Part shown: positions 42,029-52,109 of the stretch, one piece after another | Position numbering within the stretch: position 1 is the first letter of the stretch | Layout: the number at the start of each line of letters is the position of its first letter | DNA from: CAVDRM01 sp963611355 | Lineage (GTDB): Bacteria > Bacillota > Clostridia > Christensenellales > Aristaeellaceae | Assembly: GCA_963611355.1 (NCBI GenBank) | Contig: CAVDRM010000001.1 | Coordinates: 62,001-126,000 of the forward strand | Direction of reading: 5' to 3' | DNA length: 64,000 bases | Notes under the pieces: model-generated | The model's database searches: none | The model's input: the letters and a program-made list of their open reading frames with translations, nothing else | Told to the model about the DNA's origin: nothing | Made by a program: the position numbers and the translations under genes

Positions 42029-42424
42029 ATGAATGAAGCTGTCATCAAAAAGGCGCAGGAGCTTGCGCAGCTCATCAGGGAAAGCGATGAGTATGTCGGT
42101 ATGCGCGTCACCGAGGACGCCGCCACCAAGGACGAGCAGCTGACCAACGCCTTCATGGAATACGAGGAAAAACACACGGAGCTGGAGCGTATCTCCCTCA
42201 AGGACCCGCCGGATTTTGACAAGATGAGCGATTTGAACCGCGAAATGGAAGAAATCCAGGCGCGTTTCCAGTCCTACCCCATGGCCAAGGCGCTTCAGGT
42301 GGCGCGCAAGCAGTTCACCGACATGATGGACGCGGTCAACCATGAGCTTCAGAAGGTGCTTGCGCCCGAAAACGCGGGCGGATGCAGCGGGCACTGCGAC
42401 GGATGCAGCGGATGCCGCCACTGA
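42029..42424 (+). CDS. YlbF/YmcA (RicA/RicF) family protein with cysteine-rich tail
   Basis: 131 residues, helical. The YlbF-like body (AQLIRESDEYVGMRVTEDAAT, LNREMEEIQARFQSYPMAKALQVARKQF) is followed by a short tail with CSGHCDGCSGC, five cysteines. Position between miaB and mutS matches ymcA (ricA) of Bacillus subtilis. There RicA, RicF and RicT form a complex that carries iron-sulfur clusters and affects RNA processing. The tail could hold a cluster. RicA versus RicF cannot be decided. Confidence 0.8.
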   Translation: MNEAVIKKAQELAQLIRESDEYVGMRVTEDAATKDEQLTNAFMEYEEKHTELERISLKDPPDFDKMSDLNREMEEIQARFQSYPMAKALQVARKQFTDMMDAVNHELQKVLAPENAGGCSGHCDGCSGCRH

Positions 42425-42509
42425 GACATCGGGGCGATAAACCGTCCCGCTTTGCGGCGGGCATTGATGCAAAAGAATATGACCTACATCGTATAACAAA
42501 GGAGCAGTT

Positions 42510-45110
42510 ATGGCCACCCTCTCTCCCATGATGCAGCAGTATATGCAAATCAAGCAGCAGAATCCGGACGCGCTGCTTTTTTTCCGTGTGGGGGACTTTT
42601 ATGAAATGTTCTTTGAGGACGCGCTGACGGCCAGCCGTGAATTAGAGCTGACGCTGACCGGAAAGGACTGCGGCTTAGCGGAGCGTGCGCCCATGTGCGG
42701 CGTTCCCTTCCATGCCGTGGACACCTACATCTCCCGCCTTGTCGAAAAGGGCTATCGGGTGGCCGTCTGCGAGCAGCTCACCGACCCGGCGCTTTCCAAG
42801 GGGCTGGTCGAGCGCGATATTATCCGCATCGTGACGCCCGGCACGCTGACGGATGCCAACGCCATCGGCGAACGCAAAAACAACTATCTGCTTTCCGCCT
42901 GTATTTCGGGGCGGCGCATCGGGCTCAGCTACTGCGATATCACAACGGGCGAAATGTATGTGCGCGTCATCCAGCATAATGAACGGGAGCTGCGCGGCGC
43001 TTTGGCGACGATCGCGCCCAGCGAGATTATCTCCAATTCCCCCGCTGACATCGCGCCCTGCACCGCCATCGCCTGTACGCCCTTTAAAGCCTCGGCGTTT
43101 CAGGCGCAGAACGCAAGGGACACACTGCTTGCGCATTTTTCCGTCGGCTCTTTGACGGCGCTTGGCTTGGACGCCTCCCTTTCCCCCGCCGCGGCTGCCG
43201 CCGGTGCACTGATGGCGTACCTCAACGAGACGCAGAAAAACGCGCTGGCGCACATCACGCGCATCCGCATCGTGGACAAGGCGGATATCATGCCGCTGGA
43301 CATGAACACGAGGCGCAATCTGGAATTGACAGAATCCCTGCGCGGACGCTCCTCAAAAGGCTCTCTGCTTGGGCTGATGGATAAGACCGTCACCGCGATG
43401 GGCGGACGCATGCTGCGCGCATGGATAGAGCAGCCCCTGCTTCAAAAAGACAGCATTTCGGCGCGGCTGAACGCGGTCGAGGCACTGTACAATGAGCACG
43501 TCCTTTCCGAGGCGCTTCGGGAAATTCTGGGCAAGGTCTATGACATGGAGCGCCTGCTTTCCAAAATATCCTATCAGACGCTCAGCCCGCGGGACTGCCT
43601 TGCCCTGCTCCGCTCCCTGGAGCAGGCGCCGGAGGTGCTGAACCTGCTGGAGGGCATTCGCAGCGAAGCGCTGGAGGGCGTGCGTTCGCTGATTGACCCA
43701 ATTCCCGAATTAAAGGCGCTCCTGGAAAGCGCCATTGATGAAAACGCGCCCGTTTCTGCGGCGGACGGCGGGGTCATCCGTCAGGGCTACAACGAGGAAT
43801 TGGACAGGCTCCGCGCCGCATCCGTCGAGGGGAAGCAGTGGCTGCTGAATCTGGAGGCGCGGGAGCGCGAGGAAACGGGCATTAAAAGCCTCAGAATCCA
43901 GTATAACCGCGTGTTCGGCTACTATATCGAGGTCACGAAGGCAAATTATGCCCTTGTGCCGATGCGTTATCAACGGCGGCAGACCCTAAGCAATGCCGAG
44001 CGCTTCACCACCGACGAGCTGCGCTCTCTGGAGGCCAAAATAACCGGCGCGCAGGAGCAGTCCCAAAAATTGGAATACGCGCTGTTTGACGCCGTCCGCG
44101 CCGAAATCGCCAAGCACATGGAGCGGCTTCAGCGGACGGCCTGCGGCTATAAGACGCTGGACGCCCTGCTTTCGCTTGCGCGTGTGGCGCGGGAAAACGG
44201 CTATGTGCGCCCGCAAATCAACGATGAGGGCGTCCTTCATATCGCCGAGGGGCGGCATCCCGTCGTTGAGCAGAATTTGACGGACGCGGCCTTTGTCCCC
44301 AACGACACGGACATGGACGAAAACGAATACAGGATGCAGATTATCACCGGCCCGAACATGGCGGGCAAAAGCACCTATATGCGGCAGGTGGCGCTGATTG
44401 TCCTGATGGCGCATATGGGCTCGTTCGTCCCTGCGCTGGAGGCCAATATCCCGCTGGTAGACTGCGTGTATACCCGCGTCGGCGCTTCGGACGACTTGGC
44501 CGCCGGCCAATCCACCTTCATGGTGGAGATGAGCGAAATGGCGTACATCCTGCGCAATGCGACAAGCCGTTCGCTGGTCATCCTGGACGAAATCGGCCGC
44601 GGCACCAGCACCTTTGACGGGCTGGCGATTGCATGGGCGGCGGTCGAATTTCTCTGCGACGGGAAAAAGTGCGGCGCGAAGACCCTTTTCGCCACGCACT
44701 ACCACGAATTGTCCGAATTAGAGGGGCATTTGGACGGCGTGCATAATTTCTGTGTGTCCGTCAAGGAGCACGGCGAGGATGTCATCTTTCTGCGCAAAAT
44801 CGTGCCGGGCGGGGCGGACAAGTCCTTCGGCGTCTATGTGGCGCGGCTGGCGGGTGTTCCCCGCGCCGTGGTCGCCCGCGCACAGGAAATTCAGGCGCGG
44901 CTGGCGGTCAATGACGTCACCCAGAACAGCATCGGCCAAAACATCCTCTCCCCCGTCAACAAAAACCGCAAAAGCGAGCAGGAGACCCTGCTGGGCTATT
45001 CCAAAACGGAGTTCATTCAGGAGATACAGAGCTTGGACGTGTTGGCCATGACCCCGATGGACGCGCTGAATACCCTCTTCATGCTGCGGGAAAAGGCGCT
45101 GAAACTGTAA
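42510..45110 (+). CDS. mutS: DNA mismatch repair protein MutS
   Basis: 866 residues, full length. N-terminal mismatch-reading domain with FFRVGDFYEMFFEDA (Phe-x-Glu reading motif) near residue 30, connector and lever domains, and the C-terminal ATPase with GPNMAGKSTYMRQVA near residue 617 and LDEIGRGTSTFDG Walker B. Recognises base mismatches and hands over to MutL, whose gene follows by 10 bases. ATG preceded by AAAGGAGC. Confidence 0.97.
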   Translation: MATLSPMMQQYMQIKQQNPDALLFFRVGDFYEMFFEDALTASRELELTLTGKDCGLAERAPMCGVPFHAVDTYISRLVEKGYRVAVCEQLTDPALSKGLVERDIIRIVTPGTLTDANAIGERKNNYLLSACISGRRIGLSYCDITTGEMYVRVIQHNERELRGALATIAPSEIISNSPADIAPCTAIACTPFKASAFQAQNARDTLLAHFSVGSLTALGLDASLSPAAAAAGALMAYLNETQKNALAHITRIRIVDKADIMPLDMNTRRNLELTESLRGRSSKGSLLGLMDKTVTAMGGRMLRAWIEQPLLQKDSISARLNAVEALYNEHVLSEALREILGKVYDMERLLSKISYQTLSPRDCLALLRSLEQAPEVLNLLEGIRSEALEGVRSLIDPIPELKALLESAIDENAPVSAADGGVIRQGYNEELDRLRAASVEGKQWLLNLEAREREETGIKSLRIQYNRVFGYYIEVTKANYALVPMRYQRRQTLSNAERFTTDELRSLEAKITGAQEQSQKLEYALFDAVRAEIAKHMERLQRTACGYKTLDALLSLARVARENGYVRPQINDEGVLHIAEGRHPVVEQNLTDAAFVPNDTDMDENEYRMQIITGPNMAGKSTYMRQVALIVLMAHMGSFVPALEANIPLVDCVYTRVGASDDLAAGQSTFMVEMSEMAYILRNATSRSLVILDEIGRGTSTFDGLAIAWAAVEFLCDGKKCGAKTLFATHYHELSELEGHLDGVHNFCVSVKEHGEDVIFLRKIVPGGADKSFGVYVARLAGVPRAVVARAQEIQARLAVNDVTQNSIGQNILSPVNKNRKSEQETLLGYSKTEFIQEIQSLDVLAMTPMDALNTLFMLREKALKL

Positions 45111-45120
45111 GGAGAAAAAG

Positions 45121-47073
45121 GTGAACGAACGCATTCAGGTTTTATCGGCCGAGGTCATTGGGCAGATAGCGGCGGGCGAGGTGGTGGAGCGTCCGAGCGC
45201 CGCCATCAAGGAATTGGTGGAAAATGCCCTGGACGCGGGCGCGACAGCCGTTACGGTCGATATCAGGGAGGGCGGGCTTTCCTCCTTCCGCGTGACCGAC
45301 AACGGCAGGGGCATTGCGCCGTCCGACATCCGCCTTGCTTTCGAGCGGCATGCCACCAGCAAGATACGCACGGCGGAGGATTTGTACGGCGTGCGGACCT
45401 TAGGTTTCCGCGGTGAGGCGCTGGCCTCCATCGCCGCCGTGTCGCACGTCAAATGCACCACCCGCGCCGCCGGCTTTGACACGGGGCTGACGCTCATGAA
45501 CGACGGGGGCGTGATTTCCGATTTGCGCGATGCCGCCTGTCCGGAGGGCACGACCTTTGTCGTCCGGGATTTGTTCTATAACGCGCCCGTGCGCAAAAAG
45601 TTCTTAAAAAAGCCCGCGTATGAGGCCGCGCTGGTCAGTGAGCTGATGGCACGGCTCATCCTCTCCCGTCCCGACATTTCCTTCCGCTATATGTCGGACG
45701 GCAAGACGGTCTATTTCAGCGCCGGGGACGGCAAGCTGCAAAGCGCCGCGCTCAGCATCTACGGCGTGGATGTGCTGCGCCAGCTCACCGCGGTTGAGGG
45801 AAACATGAACGGGCTGGTGCTGAGCGGCTTTGTCGGGGTCGGCGATGTCGCCCGCGGCAACCGTGCGCACGAATTTTTCTTTTTGAATCATCGGGCGATG
45901 AAAAGCCCGCTCTTATCCTCCGCCGTGGAGAACGCCTGCCGCCAGCGCGTCACCATCGGGCGTTTCCCCATGTGCATCCTGCACCTGACCATGCCCTTCG
46001 GCGCGGCGGATGTCAATGTTCACCCGAACAAGTGGGAGGTGCGCTTTCAAAACGAACGCGCCGTGCGCGAGGCTGTGGAAGCCATCGTATCGGACGCCCT
46101 CGTCAGCACCCAAAAAGAGGCGCTGACCGCGCCGCAGCTCTTTTCCGTATCACCGGAAAAGCCGGTGCCGTCCGAGGCGCACGTTCAGGTATCCGCAAGC
46201 GTTCCGACGCCTGTGCCTGCCCAAACGCAAAAGCCGGATATCCAAGAAAACCCGACTGTGCGGCCGCCTGCCCAAGCGCCCGCCGTCATCACGCGCACGG
46301 CGGCCGTGCCGCTCTCGCCGCTTGGCAAAGCGGGGGCTTCCTTCCGTGAGGGCGGCAGCTTCCTGTATGAGCAAATCAGAAAAAATCAGGCGGCGCAGGA
46401 AGAGCCCGCCGTTCAGCCCGTTCCCGATTTTAAAAAAGAGGAAAAGCCCAGAGAGCCGGAGCAGGTGAAGGACGAAACGGTGGAAAAGCGGTTTGCGCAT
46501 CCGCTGCCGCGCATCATCGGCGTTGTGTTCAACACCTACATTTTAATGGAATATGAGGATCAGCTTCTTCTGTGCGACCAGCACGCCGCGCATGAGCGCA
46601 TTTTGTATGAGCAGCTCGTGCGGAAAATGGCGGACGCGCCCGTGTCGCAGGCGCTGCTGATGCCCCTCGTGGTCAAGCTCTCCCCCACGGAATACGCCGC
46701 CTATGAGGAAAACAGGGAGGCGCTCCGAAACGCCGGCTTTGATGTCGAGCCGTTCGGGGGCTTCAGCGTGCAGCTTCGCGGCGTTCCCATCGTGCTGGAG
46801 CAGCCGGAGGCGGGGCGCTGCCTCATCGACGCCTTGGACGAGCTGATTTCGGGCGGCTCCATGAGCAGCCTTGACTGCACCCGGCGCATCATGCAGATGG
46901 CGTGCAAGCACGCCGTCAAGGGCGGCGAGGAGATACCGATGGACAAAATCGCCCTGCTCATCGGGCAAATCATCCATCAGGACATCCCGCCGACCTGCCC
47001 GCACGGGCGGCCTTTGATGGTTTCGCTCACGCACACGGACTTGGACAAGCGCTTCAGGCGCATTCAAAGCTGA
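45121..47073 (+). CDS. mutL: DNA mismatch repair endonuclease MutL
   Basis: 650 residues, GTG start. GHKL ATPase with AAGEVVERPSAAIKELVENALDAGA, DNGRGI and TLGFRGEAL. A linker of about 110 residues rich in Pro, Ala and Val (about 340-450) leads to the C-terminal dimerisation domain. That domain has DQHAAHERILYE, the DQHAx2Ex4E metal motif of nicking MutL proteins, so this MutL has endonuclease activity as expected in bacteria without MutH. Confidence 0.96.
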   Translation: MNERIQVLSAEVIGQIAAGEVVERPSAAIKELVENALDAGATAVTVDIREGGLSSFRVTDNGRGIAPSDIRLAFERHATSKIRTAEDLYGVRTLGFRGEALASIAAVSHVKCTTRAAGFDTGLTLMNDGGVISDLRDAACPEGTTFVVRDLFYNAPVRKKFLKKPAYEAALVSELMARLILSRPDISFRYMSDGKTVYFSAGDGKLQSAALSIYGVDVLRQLTAVEGNMNGLVLSGFVGVGDVARGNRAHEFFFLNHRAMKSPLLSSAVENACRQRVTIGRFPMCILHLTMPFGAADVNVHPNKWEVRFQNERAVREAVEAIVSDALVSTQKEALTAPQLFSVSPEKPVPSEAHVQVSASVPTPVPAQTQKPDIQENPTVRPPAQAPAVITRTAAVPLSPLGKAGASFREGGSFLYEQIRKNQAAQEEPAVQPVPDFKKEEKPREPEQVKDETVEKRFAHPLPRIIGVVFNTYILMEYEDQLLLCDQHAAHERILYEQLVRKMADAPVSQALLMPLVVKLSPTEYAAYEENREALRNAGFDVEPFGGFSVQLRGVPIVLEQPEAGRCLIDALDELISGGSMSSLDCTRRIMQMACKHAVKGGEEIPMDKIALLIGQIIHQDIPPTCPHGRPLMVSLTHTDLDKRFRRIQS

Positions 47074-47987
47074 TGAAGAAAAAACGTGTTTGGGGGTTGG
47101 TCGGCCCGACCGCCAGCGGGAAAACCGCCGTATCGCTGGCGCTGGCCGAAAGGCTCAAAGGAGAAATACTCTGCATGGATTCCATGCAGGTCTATAAGCG
47201 CATGGATATCGGCACGGCGAAGCCGACCAGGGCGGAGCAGGAGCGCGTCCCGCATCATCTGCTTGATTTGGTCGAGCCGACCGAGGCATTTTCCGTGACG
47301 GAGTATGCCGCGCTTGCCCATCCGCTGATTGAAAAAATTGACACACCCATTTTGGTCGGCGGCACGGGCTTTTATTTAAGCGCCCTGTCCCTGCCGCTTG
47401 ATTTCGGCTTCGTGCGCGGCGATGCCGCCATCCGTGAACGGTATCAGGCGGTTTGCAACGCGGAGGGCGCACAGGCGCTTCATGCGCTGCTGAAGCGCAT
47501 CGACCCGGCAACGGCCGCCCGCCTTCATCCCAACGACACGCGCCGCGTTATCCGCGCTCTGGAGGTCTATGAGCTGACAGGAACGCCGTTTTCGCAGCAG
47601 GTGATGCCGACCGAGGCGGACGCGCCCTATAACTTTTCGCTCTTTGCGCTCGACATGGACAGGCAGCGCCTGTATGCGCGCATTGACCGCCGTGTGGACG
47701 TCATGATGCGGGACGGGCTGCTTGACGAGGTGGAAGCGCTCTTCAAAAGCGGCGTCCCTGAGCAGGCGCAGGCCATGCAGGGGCTTGGCTATAAAGAGCT
47801 GCTGCCCGTGCTGGACGGCAGGCGGACGCTGCCGGAGGCCGTCGCCCTCATCAAGCAGAAAACGCGCAACTATGCCAAGCGCCAGCTCACATGGTTTCGG
47901 CGGGATAAGCGCATCCGCTGGCTGACGGCAGACGAGCACACGACCGTTGATGAACTCTTAAACAAAATTTCGGCAGTCGGCCGATAA
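47073..47987 (+). CDS. miaA: tRNA dimethylallyltransferase
   Basis: 304 residues. P-loop GLVGPTASGKTAVSLALAERL, MDSMQVYKRMDIGTAKPT, HHLLDLVEPTEAFSV and GGTGFYLSAL. The ATG at 47073 shares one base with the mutL stop (TGATG). Makes i6A37 in tRNA, which MiaB then methylthiolates. No hfq follows, unlike in B. subtilis. Confidence 0.96.
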   Translation: MKKKRVWGLVGPTASGKTAVSLALAERLKGEILCMDSMQVYKRMDIGTAKPTRAEQERVPHHLLDLVEPTEAFSVTEYAALAHPLIEKIDTPILVGGTGFYLSALSLPLDFGFVRGDAAIRERYQAVCNAEGAQALHALLKRIDPATAARLHPNDTRRVIRALEVYELTGTPFSQQVMPTEADAPYNFSLFALDMDRQRLYARIDRRVDVMMRDGLLDEVEALFKSGVPEQAQAMQGLGYKELLPVLDGRRTLPEAVALIKQKTRNYAKRQLTWFRRDKRIRWLTADEHTTVDELLNKISAVGR

Positions 47988-48011
47988 TCACGCTTCAGGA
48001 GGTATATTCCC

Positions 48012-49265
48012 TTGCATAACGACAGGATAAACACCTTTATCACCCGTGCCGAACGGGAGCTGCAGGCGCAGTTTGCCGCCTTGGACGAGCGGGAGCTGCG
48101 CAACACCCGAAAAATCCTTGACCTGTACAAAAGCCATGCGGTCGCCGTACGCCACTTTGCACCCACCACAGGCTACGGCTATGACGATGTCGGGCGGGAC
48201 ACGCTGGAAAACATTTTTGCCGATCTTTTCGGCGCGGAGGCCGCCATCGTCCGTCCGCACATTACCTCCGGCACACACGCGCTCGCTCTGTGTCTGTTCG
48301 GTCTGCTGACCCCCGGCAGCCATCTTTTGGCCGCGACGGAAAAGCCGTACGACACGATGGACGAGGTCATTGGCCTGAGCGGAGACGGCGTCGGCTCGCT
48401 CAGGGAAATGGGCGTTTCCTATTCGGCTGTCGGTATGACAAAGGACGGTCAAATCGATGTGCCCGCAGTGCTTTCGGCCATTCGGGAAAGCACGGGCGTC
48501 GTGCTGCTTCAGCGCAGCCGCGGCTATGCGTGGCGCGCCGCTGTGCGTCCCGCCGACATGAAGCCCGTTATCGACGCCGTTCACGCAGTGCGCCCCGACA
48601 TTTTCATCATGGTGGATAACTGCTACGGCGGCTTTGTCTGCGACGAAGAGCCGACGCACATGGGCGCGGACGTGGCCGTCGGCAGCCTCATCAAAAACAT
48701 GGGCGGCGGCCTTGCCCCGACGGGCGCATATCTGGTCGGCACCCATCGGGCAATTCACCGCATCGAGGCGCGGCTGACCGCGCCAGGCATCGGCAGGGAA
48801 TGCGGCAGCTATGCGGCCTCCTACCGTCCCTTCTATCAGGGACTGTTCATGGCGCCGCACACGGTGACGCAGGCCGTCAAGACCGCGCTTTTGGCCGCCC
48901 GCACCTTTGAAATTTTAGGCTTTAAGACGACCCCCGCCTCCGATGCGCCGCGGGCCGACATCATCCAGGCCATCAACATGGAAACGCCTGAGCGTCTCAT
49001 CTCCTTCTGTCAGGGCATTCAGGCCGCCTCCCCCGTGGACAGCAGCGCCGTGCCTGAGCCCTGGGATATGCCGGGCTATCAGGATAAGGTCATCATGGCC
49101 GCCGGAACCTTCGTCATGGGCGCGTCCATCGAGCTTTCCGCCGACGCCCCCATGCGCGAACCGTACACGGTGTATATGCAGGGCGGCCTGACCTATGCCC
49201 ACGGAAAACTGGCGCTGGCCAGCGCCCTGCGGCACATGGCCGAAAGCGGCAGCTTGACGCTGTAA
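48012..49265 (+). CDS. YnbB-type PLP enzyme (methionine gamma-lyase / aluminum resistance family)
   Basis: 417 residues, TTG start with AGGAGG 10 bases upstream. Fold-type I PLP enzyme: GYGYDDVGRDTLENIFADLF, VRPHITSGTHALALCLFGLL, IFIMVDNCYGGFVCDEEP and the lysine in VGSLIKNMGGGLAPTG about residue 240. The family is labelled methionine gamma-lyase or aluminum resistance protein, but the substrate is not secure. It lies next to mutL-miaA as ynbB does in B. subtilis. A strong terminator follows. Confidence 0.88.
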   Translation: MHNDRINTFITRAERELQAQFAALDERELRNTRKILDLYKSHAVAVRHFAPTTGYGYDDVGRDTLENIFADLFGAEAAIVRPHITSGTHALALCLFGLLTPGSHLLAATEKPYDTMDEVIGLSGDGVGSLREMGVSYSAVGMTKDGQIDVPAVLSAIRESTGVVLLQRSRGYAWRAAVRPADMKPVIDAVHAVRPDIFIMVDNCYGGFVCDEEPTHMGADVAVGSLIKNMGGGLAPTGAYLVGTHRAIHRIEARLTAPGIGRECGSYAASYRPFYQGLFMAPHTVTQAVKTALLAARTFEILGFKTTPASDAPRADIIQAINMETPERLISFCQGIQAASPVDSSAVPEPWDMPGYQDKVIMAAGTFVMGASIELSADAPMREPYTVYMQGGLTYAHGKLALASALRHMAESGSLTL

Positions 49266-49293
49266 TCCGATTGCAGCATCCTGTTTTCATGTT

Positions 49294-49324
49294 CGCCGGA
49301 GTTGTCCGGCGTTTTTATTTTTTG
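49294..49324 (+). terminator. Rho-independent terminator of the mut/mia operon
   Basis: Perfect stem CGCCGGA-GTTG-TCCGGCG (49294-49311) followed by TTTTTATTTTTT, 29 bases after the ynbB-type stop. Confidence 0.88.
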
Positions 49325-49330
49325 GGGCAT

Positions 49331-49370
49331 GAAAAAGGACTGCCTCACTTTTCTTCTTCGTGAGACAGCC
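49331..49370 (-). terminator. Terminator of ftsZ
   Basis: On the minus strand, stem CTGTCTCAC with GTGAGGCAG around an 11-base A/G-rich loop, followed by TCCTTTTTC, 21 bases after the ftsZ stop. It faces the previous terminator, closing two convergent operons. Confidence 0.8.
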
Positions 49371-49391
49371 CCCAAAATGAAGCAGGTGATT

Positions 49392-50741
<1,350 letters not shown>

Positions 50742-50776
50742 ATGTGCGACCCCCTTAAAATAAGGATAATATCGGC

Positions 50777-51949
50777 TCAGCCGCCGAAAAGACTGCGGAA
50801 GAATCCGCCGATGCCGCCTGACGGCGCGCTGGAAATGGTGTCAATGATTAAATCAAGCAGCCCCAAGGCGCTGGAATACGCGGGGCTGGACAGCTTCACG
50901 GCCTTGCGGGGCAGCTCCCGCACGGGTCTGTCCAGCTTGGCGGATAGATAATCGCGCCCGCCGCGGTTGATGGCCAGGCCGCCGCCCGTTAAATAAATGG
51001 CGGACCAGTTGCCCAGCTTCACGCCGCTTTCCTTGATGGTATCCCGAATGGCCTCGCAGATCTCCTCCGCCCGCGGCTCCAGGATGCTCTCCACCTTGTC
51101 GCGTGTGAAGGTCTCCGTCGCGCCGGACTGCCCGATGGCCTCAAAGCTCGTCTGTCCCGCGGACAGGCCGTAGACGTACTGACGCTTAATCTGCTCGGCG
51201 GCTGTCAGGGAAATATCCAGGCCGTAGGCGATGTCCGCCGAAATGTGGCCGCCGCCCATCGGCAGCACCTTCAGGTAGGTCAGCGCATCGCCCTCGACGG
51301 TCATGACCTCGGTGTTCAGATAGCCGATATCGACCAGCACCGCCGTCCTGTCCCTCTCCTCATCGGGAACAAAGAGCATGGCCTGCCCCGTCGGGGAGGA
51401 GAAGCAGCCCGTAACATTATAGCCCAGCGCCTTAAAGCGCTCCGTTACGTCGCTGATAAAATACTGGTCGGCAATGACAAAGGAGACCATCGCACGAAGC
51501 TCATAGCCGCGCACGCCCATCGGCTCCAGGATTTTTTTGCCGTCATCCACCATGAACCATGCAGGGCTTCGGTGGATGATTGCTCCTTCCGTCTCGCCCA
51601 AGTCCGCCGTGGCTCTGGCGAACAGCTCATCAATGTCCTTGAGCGTCACCTTCGGGTCGGCGCCCTGCAGCTCCACGCGGGCTTCCACCGTACGGACGGT
51701 GCAGAAGTCGCCCGGCACGCCGATATTGATATCGCGGATGCGCGTTCTGGACTGGGTCTCCGCCTCATGCACGGCATTGGCAATGGCCTCGTTCAGCTGA
51801 CCTGGCGCATTCCACTGCCTGTCCATATAGCCATCATAGGTTGCAATGCCCGCGCCGATAATATCGCAGCGCTGACGCCCGCTGGTTTCAGCCACCAGCG
51901 CCACCAGCTTGCTGGTTCCAAAGTCCATCGCAGCCACTGTGGTCTTCAT
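50777..51949 (-). CDS. ftsA: Cell division protein FtsA
   Basis: 390 residues, actin-like. MDFGTSKLVALVAETSG gives phosphate loop 1, VLVDIGYLNTEVMTVEGD the second, and YLTGGGLAINRGGRDYLS the adenosine loop; residues 85-165 form the FtsA-specific 1C subdomain. The end GGIGGFFRSLFGG is the amphipathic membrane-targeting helix. Anchors FtsZ to the membrane. Its own promoter lies at 52035-52063. It is somewhat shorter than E. coli FtsA (420). Confidence 0.93.
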   Translation of the reverse strand: MKTTVAAMDFGTSKLVALVAETSGRQRCDIIGAGIATYDGYMDRQWNAPGQLNEAIANAVHEAETQSRTRIRDINIGVPGDFCTVRTVEARVELQGADPKVTLKDIDELFARATADLGETEGAIIHRSPAWFMVDDGKKILEPMGVRGYELRAMVSFVIADQYFISDVTERFKALGYNVTGCFSSPTGQAMLFVPDEERDRTAVLVDIGYLNTEVMTVEGDALTYLKVLPMGGGHISADIAYGLDISLTAAEQIKRQYVYGLSAGQTSFEAIGQSGATETFTRDKVESILEPRAEEICEAIRDTIKESGVKLGNWSAIYLTGGGLAINRGGRDYLSAKLDRPVRELPRKAVKLSSPAYSSALGLLDLIIDTISSAPSGGIGGFFRSLFGG

Positions 51950-52034
51950 CCGTCCATCTCCGTTCCTTGGGTACTCGCCAAAACATCATGCGCCGAAAAA
52001 GAGCGCACGAGCCGTAAGTCTACATGGTCACTTT

Positions 52035-52063
52035 ATTGTAACTGTTTCGTGATAATTTGGCAA
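52035..52063 (-). promoter_or_regulatory. Promoter of ftsA-ftsZ
   Basis: Leftward -35 TTGCCA (52063-52058), 17-base spacer, -10 TACAAT (52040-52035), 86 bases before the ftsA ATG in a 160-base gap. Both boxes match 5 of 6. Confidence 0.65.
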
Positions 52064-52109
52064 GGGTTTTTACGCAGGTTGTCAAAAAATTCTTTTTTTG
52101 AGGCCCTGT

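Noticed and set aside
51950..52109. Possible riboswitch or attenuator upstream of ftsA
   Set aside because: Only an imperfect GGCC/GGGCC hairpin at the ftsQ stop and an A7/T6 pair are present; no known riboswitch core is recognised.
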